From positions 1 through 8,921 of the forward strand of contig CAKXIK010000076.1 in NCBI GenBank assembly GCA_934875675.1: a stretch of 8,921 bases of DNA, written 5' to 3'. This DNA comes from an uncultured bacterium. GTDB lineage: Bacteria > Bacillota > Clostridia > Oscillospirales > Acutalibacteraceae. The notes under the pieces are model-generated. The model had not been told where the DNA came from and did not search any database. It saw only the letters and a list, made by a program, of their open reading frames with translations. Positions 1 through 6,512 of this stretch are shown one piece after another; position 1 is the stretch's first letter; every line of letters begins with the position of its first letter. The translations under genes were made by a program, and so were the position numbers.

Positions 1-26
1 ACATAAAATAACCCCCTTAGTGTAGT

Positions 27-51
27 CTTGAAATCTTTTTGTTATTTCAAG
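27..51. repeat. Perfect 8-bp inverted repeat (hairpin)
   Basis: CTTGAAAT at 27-34 pairs with ATTTCAAG at 44-51 around a 9-nt loop. The similarity continues imperfectly outward: CCCCC at 12-16 faces GGGG at 64-67, with partial TAG/GTAG matches between. No T-tract follows, so it is not a standard intrinsic terminator. It overlaps the possible insertion sequence end at 49-76 and may be part of that element's subterminal structure. Confidence 0.55.
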
Positions 52-76
52 TGTCTACTCTATGGGGATTATATCA
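49..76. mobile_element. Possible IS3-family terminal inverted repeat (element lies off the left edge)
   Basis: The stretch starts AAGTGTCTAC, has TATGGGG in the middle and ends ATATCA. This follows the pattern of right ends of IS3/IS150-group elements as I remember them (AAGTGTC, then T-rich, then GGGG, then a terminal TCA). If correct, the transposase lies left of base 1 and the insertion boundary is at about base 76. No transposase coding sequence and no target duplication can be seen here, so this is recognition by pattern only. Confidence 0.35.
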
Positions 77-134
77 TTTCACAGGGCTCAGACCGTTTTG
101 TTCAAGGCAATATCGCAGTGTATCATACTAATTT

Positions 135-165
135 GACATCCGCACTATTTCGGGTGTCTTTTTTT
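135..165 (+). terminator. Intrinsic (Rho-independent) terminator
   Basis: GACATCC at 135-141 pairs with GGGTGTC at 152-158 (seven pairs, one of them T-G) around a 10-nt loop. It is followed directly by seven T residues at 159-165. This is a standard terminator for transcription from left to right. It would end a transcript that begins outside the window and insulate the cas operon from it. No gene end can be recognised in bases 77-134. Confidence 0.7.
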
Positions 166-320
166 AACACACAAATTACCGCTACATATCGATAATCCCG
201 GTAAGACTTCGGTTTGCTTGTTTCTGCTGGTACCAAACTCATGGTTGCGTAAGATTCGTAAATCACGCCGGAATAGAGAATCGTTTTTTGAAGAAGCGGT
301 TGCGCGCTTAATTATAACGG

Positions 321-332
321 TTGCAATTGCAA
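321..332. promoter_or_regulatory. Perfect 12-bp palindrome, possible operator
   Basis: TTGCAATTGCAA is fully self-complementary. It lies in the non-coding region about 450 nt before cas3. A perfect palindrome of this length in a promoter region could bind a dimeric regulator, but no regulator gene is present in the window and the element could be chance in AT-rich DNA. Confidence 0.3.
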
Positions 333-410
333 AATTATCATTTCCACCTAAACTGCCGTATGAATCTGCAGGATGCTAAAAGTTTTAAGTATTCCTTTTG
401 ATACACTTGA

Positions 411-438
411 TTATCATGTGATCACAATTGCATACAAT
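411..438 (+). promoter_or_regulatory. Candidate promoter with a palindrome between -35 and -10
   Basis: TTATCA (411-416) and TACAAT (433-438) are separated by 16 bp and resemble -35 and -10 boxes of a housekeeping sigma factor (4/6 and 5/6 matches). The spacer begins with the perfect palindrome TGTGATCACA (417-426), a position where a bound regulator would block RNA polymerase. Transcription would start near 445, leaving a leader of more than 300 nt before cas3. This comes from sequence matching only. Confidence 0.3.
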
Positions 439-482
439 TTTTTTAATTTAGGTAAATTTTTCAAAATTATGAGGAAATTCGG

Positions 483-511
483 TTGTACCGTGACAAAATT
501 TGTGATATGCT
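483..511 (+). promoter_or_regulatory. Candidate extended -10 promoter upstream of cas3
   Basis: TTGTAC (483-488), 17 bp, then TATGCT (506-511), preceded by the TGn extension (TGA at 503-505). The spacing is ideal and the extended -10 compensates for the weak -35. The start would be near 518, giving an untranslated leader of about 260 nt that includes the inverted repeat at 598-704. It competes with the candidate at 411-438, and neither can be proved from sequence. Confidence 0.3.
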
Positions 512-597
512 AAATAAAAATAAAGGGAAAAACAGAATAATTTGTCAGATTGCATGATGGTAAGGTAGATATTAAAGACAAACTTTTTAACGACAAA

Positions 598-704
598 ATC
601 ATACGCATTGGAATTTAAAATGGTTAAAAATTTTTCTGGAAAAGCTCCAATGGATACGGTTTTCCAAAGATTTTCTCTGCTGTTTCAAGAAAAATGCGTA
701 TGAT
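598..704. repeat. 12-bp inverted repeat enclosing a second hairpin, in the cas3 upstream region
   Basis: ATCATACGCATT at 598-609 is the exact reverse complement of AATGCGTATGAT at 693-704. Inside lies a second inverted pair, TGGAAAA at 637-643 and TTTTCCA at 660-666. The whole could fold as a long stem with a nested hairpin. It ends 73 nt before the first possible cas3 start, so it may be part of the 5' untranslated region, a small RNA or a remnant of a miniature mobile element. No flanking target duplication was seen. Confidence 0.5.
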
Positions 705-777
705 GCCATTGGGTTTTAAGCAACCGCAGGTTCGACAAGCCCAAACCAACATCCGAATTGCAGTATAGCGGAAAGGT

Positions 778-2709
778 ATGGCCATAGCAATGAACACCAT
801 ATTTTATGCACATAGTGAAAATGCAGAAAATCAAAAAGAAACTGCCGCGGAACACCTCCACCGTGTTGAGAAAGTCTGCGGCGAATCGCTCGCACCGATT
901 GGTTTTGAAAAGCTGGGGCAATGCCTCGGCCTGTTTCATGATTTTGGAAAGATTTCTCCGGTGTTTGCGGAAGTGCTGGAACACAAACGCTGCCATGTAA
1001 ACCATGCAGCTCCCGGTGCCGCGTTAATGCTGTACCTGTATGGCAAGCGATCACGCGTCACAGCGGAACAATTGGCAACGGTTATTGCCGCACATCACAG
1101 CAAGCTGGATTATGATTCGATTCATTGTCTGGAAAGAATCATGAAAGGGGATGGTTCCCGTCTGGATGAAGACGGCAGCACCTTTTCCCTATTTGGTCAG
1201 CAAGAGTTTCAAAACGCTGTTACAATCTGGCAACAGCAGGTACTGCAAGGTGGACGCACGCCTTTTTGCGCACTGCCACCGGAAAAAGACGCTCAAAGAT
1301 CACTGGTCAAAATGCTTCAAGCACGATTTCTCCTTTCCGCATTGGCAGATGCTGATTATTCCTGCACCGCGGAACATTTTTTACCTGGTTCCCTGGCAGA
1401 ATGCACCGGACCACTGCTCGATGCAGAACAGGCGCTCAGGCGCCTGTTGTCCGTACGGGAAGAAAAGCGCAAGGGATCAACGGCTGCATCTTCTCTGAAT
1501 CAATTGCGTGACGAATTATTTGACACTTGTCTGACCGCAGCTGAACTGCCTTCCGGACTGTTTACACTAACGGCACCAACCGGTCTTGGCAAGACACTGA
1601 GTCTGTTTGCTTTTGCAGCCCGCCACTGTGTCAAACATCACAAACGGCGAATCATTCTTATTCTTCCCTATCTGTCAATAATCGAGCAGAATGTAAGGGA
1701 TTATCGTGAGGTAGAACCGAATCTGATTGAAAGTCATTCGCTTGCCGCCCTGGACGACAGCACACGGCAGCTGGCGGAACGTTGGTCTGCTCCATGCATC
1801 GTCACCACAAATGTCGGCTTTTTTGAGCCACTGTTTTCTGCAAGACCAACAGACTGCCGCCGCCTGCATCAGCTGGCAAACAGTGTAATTGTTCTGGATG
1901 AGGCACAATCCCTGCCGGAAGAATTGCTGGAGGCCACATTGAATACGGTCAGGCTGCTTTGCAGTGATTATGGCTGCACCGTTGTATTTTCCACTGCAAC
2001 CCAACCCGCCTTTGCGCAAATCAAAGGGATGGAATGGCATCCGACCGAGATTGTCAAAAATGCACCGGAGCTTTTCCGGCAGACGGTACGTGTCACCTAC
2101 GACTGGCGTCTTTCCGCTTCAGTTTCTCTGGAATCGATTGCCTCCGAGTTGCTTGCACTGCCGCAATGTTGTGTAATTGTTAACCTGCGCCGACATGCAC
2201 GCAAACTGTTCCGGCTGCTTTGTGAGGCAGAACCATGCGACGAAAGCATTTTTTACCTCACAACCGACCTTTGCCCTGCACACCGGCAGCAGGTAATCCG
2301 TGAGGTAAATGAACGGCTGCGCGCAGGGAAACCGTGCCGTTTGGTGGCAACCAGCTGTATCGAAGCGGGCGTTGACCTGAGCTTTCCGGTACTCTACCGC
2401 GCACTTGCTCCGCTGGAATCCATTATTCAGGCTGCAGGACGCTGCAACCGTAACGGCAGCGGTCCCGATGGTCGTGTCGTGATCTTTCTGCCCGACGAAA
2501 AATCGCTTTATCCCCCGGGAACTTATTACGCACACGCGGCAAACTGCGTTCGCTCCATTGCCATGGAACACCCGATTGATTGCACGAATCTTGCGCAGAT
2601 AGATGAGTATTACGCAATGGTTTACTGCAGCCGTGACGGGGACAAGCAGGCATTGAACGATGCCATTAATCAGGAAAATTTTCTGCAGTGGCAGATGCTT
2701 ACCGTCTGA
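778..2709 (+). CDS. cas3: Cas3 helicase-nuclease, type I-C (N-terminal 643 residues; gene frameshifted)
   Basis: Signature nuclease of type I systems: recruited by target-bound Cascade, it unwinds DNA as an ATP-driven 3'-5' helicase and degrades it with its HD domain. Visible HD-domain residues are H26/H28, the H54-D55 pair in HDFGK, H76 in VNHAAPG and H106-H107. Helicase motifs are Walker A APTGLGKT (266-273), the DEAQ box (374-377) in VLDEAQSLP, motif III STATQP (405-410) and motif VI QAAGRCNRNG (551-560). The frame ends early, after F635 plus eight unrelated residues; the family C-terminal domain continues in the -1 frame to 3017. Joined, the protein is about 746 residues, a normal Cas3 length. 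The start is uncertain: ATG 778 has AAAGG only one base upstream, whereas in-frame ATG 790 (MNTIFYAHSEN) has it 13 bases away. First gene of the operon. Confidence 0.93.
   Translation: MAIAMNTIFYAHSENAENQKETAAEHLHRVEKVCGESLAPIGFEKLGQCLGLFHDFGKISPVFAEVLEHKRCHVNHAAPGAALMLYLYGKRSRVTAEQLATVIAAHHSKLDYDSIHCLERIMKGDGSRLDEDGSTFSLFGQQEFQNAVTIWQQQVLQGGRTPFCALPPEKDAQRSLVKMLQARFLLSALADADYSCTAEHFLPGSLAECTGPLLDAEQALRRLLSVREEKRKGSTAASSLNQLRDELFDTCLTAAELPSGLFTLTAPTGLGKTLSLFAFAARHCVKHHKRRIILILPYLSIIEQNVRDYREVEPNLIESHSLAALDDSTRQLAERWSAPCIVTTNVGFFEPLFSARPTDCRRLHQLANSVIVLDEAQSLPEELLEATLNTVRLLCSDYGCTVVFSTATQPAFAQIKGMEWHPTEIVKNAPELFRQTVRVTYDWRLSASVSLESIASELLALPQCCVIVNLRRHARKLFRLLCEAEPCDESIFYLTTDLCPAHRQQVIREVNERLRAGKPCRLVATSCIEAGVDLSFPVLYRALAPLESIIQAAGRCNRNGSGPDGRVVIFLPDEKSLYPPGTYYAHAANCVRSIAMEHPIDCTNLAQIDEYYAMVYCSRDGDKQALNDAINQENFLQWQMLTV
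2676..2682 (+). other. Slippery heptamer at the cas3 frame change
   Basis: AAATTTT is read in the cas3 frame as A_AAT_TTT, which fits the canonical X_XXY_YYZ rule for -1 ribosomal slippage. The two frames can only join between 2670 (just after TAA 2667-2669 in the new frame) and the stop TGA at 2707-2709, and the heptamer falls in this 40-nt window. Slipping here, or restoring one T to the T-run, gives ENFSAVADAYRLIDQ, which reads like an uninterrupted Cas3. No convincing downstream stem-loop or upstream stimulatory Shine-Dalgarno was seen, so a one-base deletion or a sequencing error remains the simpler explanation. Confidence 0.55.
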
Positions 2710-3017
2710 TCGATCAACGCGGTGTTCAGGTAATTGTTCCTTGTCCCGGGCAGGAGGAACTGTTTTCCGCGCTGCGTGACGCATATGATGCCGAGGGCTT
2801 GACCCCGCAGTTTTTGCGCAATGCACGCATGCTGACGGTGACCACCTTTGAAGAAAAGAGCGTGAAGGAAACGTGTGTTCCGTTGTTCCCGCGCCGTCGC
2901 GGAGAATCCGAAGAACCGTTTCATGCTGCGTGCTATCTACTCGGCGATCCGTCTTTTTATAATCCAAAACTCGGACTCAGTTTTGAAAGTGAAAACAATT
3001 CTGTCTCAATTTTTTGA
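2688..3017 (+). CDS. cas3: Cas3 C-terminal domain in the -1 frame (fragment)
   Basis: About 110 residues starting VADAYRLIDQRGVQVIVPCPGQ and ending SENNSVSIF. This is the C-terminal accessory domain that normally completes Cas3 and helps hold the single-stranded DNA path and contact Cascade. It is in the frame one base behind the main cas3 frame, and no frame other than a continuation of Cas3 explains it. It could be reached by slippage at 2676-2682. It could also be translated separately from GTG 2688, which has AGGA at 2672-2675 about 12 nt upstream and overlaps the end of the first frame by 22 nt, so coupled re-initiation is possible. It ends 16 nt before cas5c. If neither happens, cas3 is a pseudogene without its C-terminal domain. 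Confidence 0.85.
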   Translation: MADAYRLIDQRGVQVIVPCPGQEELFSALRDAYDAEGLTPQFLRNARMLTVTTFEEKSVKETCVPLFPRRRGESEEPFHAACYLLGDPSFYNPKLGLSFESENNSVSIF

Positions 3018-3033
3018 AAGAGGTGATTGACAC

Positions 3034-3708
3034 ATGAGTGACCAACAGGCAACCATCGAGATCTGGGGCGATTTCGCGCTCTGGACCAGGCCGGAAAGCA
3101 AGGTTGAACGGCTGAGTTATGCGGTTCCCACACCAGGTGGAATCCGCGGCGTGCTTTCGTCCATCTATTCCAAACCTCCGGAATTTTACTGGCAGATCAA
3201 AAAAATTGAAGTACTCCGCCCCATCCGTTACATCAGCTTTAAGCGCAATGAAGTCAAGAGCAAAATGGCACATCTTTCCGAAAGCAACCCCCTGCAGTGC
3301 TGCATAGAGATTGAGGAGGACCGCACACAGCGGCAATCCGTCGTTCTGCAGAATGTGCGATATCGCATTACCGCCGAAATGATTCCCCGGGTTGATTTTG
3401 GCGGAACTGTTGCCCAGCTTTATAACCAGTTTGAACGGCGTGTGCGGCGCGGACAGAATTTTATGCAGCCATGCATGGGTACACGGGAATTTCCTGCTTA
3501 TTACGAATGGGGCAGCAGCGGTGATGAACCGATTGACGAAAGTGAAGATTTTGGTTTGATGGTTTACGATGTATTTGATCTGAACCGGCGGGAGATCTCC
3601 AAAAAAACGGAATCCTCTGTTTCACTCTTTAACGCAAAAATGGTGCACGGCGTTATCGAAATTCCGCCATACAATTCTCCTCTTGTGCTCAAACCGGAAG
3701 GGAGGTAA
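3034..3708 (+). CDS. cas5c: Cas5c (Cas5d), pre-crRNA endonuclease and Cascade subunit, type I-C
   Basis: In type I-C, which has no Cas6, Cas5c cuts each repeat hairpin and stays bound to the crRNA 5' tag. The 224-residue length fits. The N-terminal RAMP fold is recognisable in IEIWGDFALWTRPESKVERLSYAVPTPGGIRG (positions 8-39; given as position cue: IEIWGDFALW then LSYAVPTPGGIRG). Y45 in SIYSKPPEFYW matches the catalytic tyrosine described in the Bacillus halodurans enzyme (Y46). The FERRVRRGQNF...GTREFPAYYEW region (133-159) is the conserved basic segment. At the place where that enzyme has K-H, this one appears to have Q128-L129, so two of the three catalytic residues may be missing or moved. 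ATG 3034 has AGGTG ending 9 nt upstream. The gene lies 16 nt after the cas3 fragment and 6 nt before cas8c. Confidence 0.93.
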   Translation: MSDQQATIEIWGDFALWTRPESKVERLSYAVPTPGGIRGVLSSIYSKPPEFYWQIKKIEVLRPIRYISFKRNEVKSKMAHLSESNPLQCCIEIEEDRTQRQSVVLQNVRYRITAEMIPRVDFGGTVAQLYNQFERRVRRGQNFMQPCMGTREFPAYYEWGSSGDEPIDESEDFGLMVYDVFDLNRREISKKTESSVSLFNAKMVHGVIEIPPYNSPLVLKPEGR

Positions 3709-3714
3709 CAAAAT

Positions 3715-5505
3715 TTGCTTGCGGAATTATATCAATATGCGCTCTCGCATGAGCTGACCGCTCAGCCCGGCTTTAAGCCAAAAAGACCAAAGGCATACCT
3801 GATGCTGACCAGTTCCGGTGAATACGTCGGCATTGAGCTGCGCGACAAAGCCGCACCGCCTGTGATGGCGCCGGATATTGGTGCCATGGCAAACGGAACC
3901 CGTTACTGCAATATTCTGATTGAAAAAGCCTGCATTCCGCTCGGCATAATAATAGATCCGGTCAAGGATAAAAATATTCCCACGAAACGCGAATTTTATC
4001 TTTCGGCACTGGAAAGCGGAACCGCAGATGAACCATATTTCGGTGTACTGGCGGGCGCACTGCAGAATGAAGAAACGGTGCAAAACATGCGCCAGGCGCT
4101 TACCGATAACAAGCTCAAGCCCGCCGACCCTATCGGCTTTCAGGTGGGCGGCATGGCACTGGAACGCAGCGACCGTTACCTGAACTGGTGGAATACGTTC
4201 CGCGCGCAGTTCGGGGATGCTCCCAAGGGAGAGCTTCCGCGCTGTCTGATTACGGGTCAGCTTGCTCCTGCTCTTGCCACGGTACCGAAAGTTTCCGGAC
4301 TGCTGCACGTTGGCGGCCACACCTCGGGAGATGCATTTCTCTGTTTTGATAAGGATTCATTTCAGTCCTATGGGCTAAAACAAAGTGCCAATGCATCGGT
4401 TTCCGAAGAAGCCATGACGGCGGTTAATGCCTCACTGACCAAACTGATTGCGGAGGCGGAGGTTCTGGGCAATGCAAAGCTTGTGCACTGGTACTCCGGC
4501 CCCGTTCCGTCTGACGAGGAACCGATTAATTTGGTGCTGGACGGCTGGGACGACGCGAATGCAGAAGATGACGCTTCTGCTGAAACGGACTCGGCGGCAG
4601 ATTTTTCAGATGAGTCGGGTGCCATGCGTCGTGCCAATAAGCTTATCCGCAGCATCCACGATGGCACCCGACCGGAAAACACCGGCGCAAAGTATTATAT
4701 GTTGCCGCTTTCGGGTGCAGGCGGCAGAATGATGGTACGCGGCTGGTATGAAGGCAGCTATGATACACTCTGCAGGAATGTGGTGCAGTGGTTTGATGAC
4801 CTTTCTCTGGTGACGAGCGATGGCAAGGGAAACACACGGCCGCCAAAGCTCAAAGGTCTCTGCACCCGCCTTCTCCGACCGGGCGGAGACCCCAAAAAAG
4901 TTTGGGATCGGCTTGATCAGGAGCTTCCAAACCTGCTCGGCAGAATCCTAAACGCCATAATCAGCGGCTCTGCTTTGCCGGATGAGGCTGCAAGCCGTGC
5001 CCTCAACTGGATTCGTTCCACCATGCTGCGCGGCAGCGACGAAAAAAGCACTATTGAACGTGAAACGCTGGCATTCCAGCTGCTTAAGGCCTGGCACCGG
5101 CGCAAACAGCAGATGAAAGGAGAACAACCGTTTATGGAAACTACCTGCAATGAAACCTGCCGCAGCACCGCTTATTGCTGCGGACGGTTGATGGCAACCT
5201 ATTCCGCGATTCAAAAGGCGGCTATGCCGGGGGTGAACGTCGGTGTGGCGGAACATTATTATGCTGCAGCGAGCGCAGCACCCGGTTTTGTGATCGGAAA
5301 ACTTTCTCAGCTGGCACAACACCATCTTGCCAAGCTCGACGGCGGTCTTGCACACTATTTTGAGGATCGTCTGGCGGAAATTTACTGCACAATCGGCGAA
5401 CAGAAGATTCCCTCATCGCTGAACATGGAGCAGCAGACCGAGTTTGCACTCGGGTATTATCAACAACGTGCGAAGCTTGCTTCGCCAAAACAAACAACCA
5501 TTTAA
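3715..5505 (+). CDS. cas8c: Cas8c (Csd1), large subunit of type I-C Cascade
   Basis: Large subunit that recognises the PAM and helps open target DNA at the crRNA 5' end. The 596 residues match the family. Recognisable blocks are LAELYQYALSHE at the N-terminus, CLITGQLAPALATVPKV (177-193) and GDAFLCFDKDSFQSYGLKQS (205-224), all typical of Csd1. An acidic low-complexity linker (about 279-302) separates the N-terminal part from the rest. The start is TTG 3715, the only sensible one: GGAGG at 3701-3705 is 9 nt upstream, overlapping the end of cas5c, and the next residues match the family N-terminus. The last 123 residues also serve as Cas11c from an internal start. The stop TAA (5503-5505) overlaps the ribosome binding site of cas7c. 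Confidence 0.95.
   Translation: MLAELYQYALSHELTAQPGFKPKRPKAYLMLTSSGEYVGIELRDKAAPPVMAPDIGAMANGTRYCNILIEKACIPLGIIIDPVKDKNIPTKREFYLSALESGTADEPYFGVLAGALQNEETVQNMRQALTDNKLKPADPIGFQVGGMALERSDRYLNWWNTFRAQFGDAPKGELPRCLITGQLAPALATVPKVSGLLHVGGHTSGDAFLCFDKDSFQSYGLKQSANASVSEEAMTAVNASLTKLIAEAEVLGNAKLVHWYSGPVPSDEEPINLVLDGWDDANAEDDASAETDSAADFSDESGAMRRANKLIRSIHDGTRPENTGAKYYMLPLSGAGGRMMVRGWYEGSYDTLCRNVVQWFDDLSLVTSDGKGNTRPPKLKGLCTRLLRPGGDPKKVWDRLDQELPNLLGRILNAIISGSALPDEAASRALNWIRSTMLRGSDEKSTIERETLAFQLLKAWHRRKQQMKGEQPFMETTCNETCRSTAYCCGRLMATYSAIQKAAMPGVNVGVAEHYYAAASAAPGFVIGKLSQLAQHHLAKLDGGLAHYFEDRLAEIYCTIGEQKIPSSLNMEQQTEFALGYYQQRAKLASPKQTTI
5134..5505 (+). CDS. cas11c: Cas11c small subunit, internal translation start within cas8c
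   Basis: Type I-C systems are known to make the Cascade small subunit Cas11c from an internal start in the 3' part of cas8c; several copies line the belly of the complex and hold the non-target strand. Here AAAGGAG (5116-5122) stands 11 nt before in-frame ATG 5134, which is codon 474 of cas8c. The product would be METTCNETCRSTAYCC onward, 123 residues, close to the roughly 120 residues known for such proteins, and it looks mainly helical. Another in-frame ATG at 5113 lacks a well-placed ribosome binding site. It shares its stop with cas8c. Purine-rich spacing and length support the call; expression is inferred from the family. Confidence 0.75.
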   Translation: METTCNETCRSTAYCCGRLMATYSAIQKAAMPGVNVGVAEHYYAAASAAPGFVIGKLSQLAQHHLAKLDGGLAHYFEDRLAEIYCTIGEQKIPSSLNMEQQTEFALGYYQQRAKLASPKQTTI

Positions 5506-5519
5506 GGAGGGCGTTTCTA

Positions 5520-6512
5520 ATGGCTATCAACAATCGTTATGAGTTTCTGTTTTACATCGAGTGCCGAGGCGGCAATCCCAACGGTGATCCCGACATGGGC
5601 AACAGTCCCCGCACCGACCCGCAAGATCTGCACGGCTATATTACCGACGTTGCCATCAAGCGCCGTATCCGCAATTATGTGCAGACCGCTTATGCTGACA
5701 AACCGGGTATGGAGATGCTTGTGCGCAGTGCAAGTAATATTAATACCGGCATCGCAAGAGCAAAAAGTCTTGCCGGAGTGGAACTGAGTGCCAAAGGTAA
5801 AAATGAAGTTTATAAGGGAAGGCGCAAAGCTTGTGAGCTCTTTTACGACGTGCGCACGTTTGGTGCCGTCATGTCCACCGGGCCGAATGCCGGTCAGGTT
5901 CGCGGTCCGGTACAACTTTCCTTTGCCCGTTCACTTGACCCGATTCAGCTTCTGGACATTTCCATCACCCGAATGGCAAGTGCAGACAAGGTTGATACCG
6001 CTAAAACGGTGGACGAATACCTGGAGTGGGAAAAAAATCAGAGCGAAGACAAGCTCCGCACAATGGGACGTAAGCAGCTGATTCCTTATGGTCTCTATGA
6101 AGCGCATGGGTTTATCAGTGCAAATCTTGCGCAGGAAACCGGATTTGATGAGGATGACCTCAAGGCGCTTTTTGAGGCGATTCTCAACATGTATGAACAT
6201 GACCATTCTGCCAGCAAGGGAGAAATGGCGGTGATTACCCCTCTGGTTGTTTTCAAGCATGTGGGCACGGATTCTGACCTTGAACAGCGCGCGCGTCAGG
6301 CAAAGTTGGGCTGTGCACCAGCACATCGCCTGTTTGATCTGGTTCATGTGGAAAAGCTGCCGAACGTAGATTACGCTCGTTCCTGGCATGATTATCAGGC
6401 GACAATTGATTTGGATTCCTGCCCGGCAGGAGTTGAAATCGGACTTCTTTGCTCTCCATACGGAGAATTCAGCTGGAACCAGGTGCCGGAAGATGCCGAG
6501 TTTTTCCGCTGA
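5520..6512 (+). CDS. cas7c: Cas7c (Csd2), backbone subunit of type I-C Cascade
   Basis: RNA-binding RAMP protein; several copies polymerise along the crRNA to form the Cascade backbone. The family block GGNPNGDPDMGNSPRTDP (17-34), followed by HGYITDVAIKRRIRNYV (38-54), is diagnostic. VRTFGAVMST (111-120) and GQVRGPVQLSFARSLDPI (125-142) are further hallmarks of Csd2. At 330 residues it is slightly longer than the usual 280-300. ATG 5520 is preceded by AAGGAGG (5504-5510) at 9 nt, and this site overlaps the cas8c stop, so the two genes are probably translationally coupled. The strong site fits the high copy number needed for the backbone. Its end overlaps cas4 by 20 nt in another frame. Confidence 0.95.
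   Translation: MAINNRYEFLFYIECRGGNPNGDPDMGNSPRTDPQDLHGYITDVAIKRRIRNYVQTAYADKPGMEMLVRSASNINTGIARAKSLAGVELSAKGKNEVYKGRRKACELFYDVRTFGAVMSTGPNAGQVRGPVQLSFARSLDPIQLLDISITRMASADKVDTAKTVDEYLEWEKNQSEDKLRTMGRKQLIPYGLYEAHGFISANLAQETGFDEDDLKALFEAILNMYEHDHSASKGEMAVITPLVVFKHVGTDSDLEQRARQAKLGCAPAHRLFDLVHVEKLPNVDYARSWHDYQATIDLDSCPAGVEIGLLCSPYGEFSWNQVPEDAEFFR

Larger units (their letters stand above)
166..777. other. Long AT-rich intergenic region upstream of cas3
   Basis: About 610 nt with no coding sequence I can support. Short open stretches exist, such as a 27-codon frame from ATG 620 to TGA 701-703, but it has no ribosome binding site and no recognisable product. The region holds two perfect palindromes (321-332 and 417-426), two candidate promoters (411-438 and 483-511) and a 12-bp inverted repeat (598-609/693-704). 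It presumably contains the promoter of the cas operon. The composition is clearly more AT-rich than in the cas genes. Confidence 0.6.

Noticed and set aside
604..619. Possible degenerate CRISPR repeat 3' end (GCAT, GAATT and AAA in order) upstream of cas3, which would suggest a crRNA-like regulator
   Set aside because: It needs a two-base insertion, and the 5' hairpin part of the repeat is absent.
620..703. 27-codon frame MVKNFSGKAPMDTVFQRF... upstream of cas3
   Set aside because: No ribosome binding site, no recognisable family, and it overlaps the inverted repeat; open by chance is more likely.
2700..2712. Palindrome TGATCGATCA at the end of the first cas3 frame as a frameshift-stimulating hairpin
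   Set aside because: It leaves no room for a loop and so cannot form a useful RNA stem.
2119..2967. Reverse-strand frame of 282 codons opposite cas3
   Set aside because: Shadow of cas3; no ribosome binding site, no recognisable domain, and the forward strand carries clear Cas3 motifs.
6388..6492. Longer cas4 start at 6388
   Set aside because: These codons lie inside cas7c and encode nothing typical of Cas4; ATG 6493 has a good ribosome binding site.
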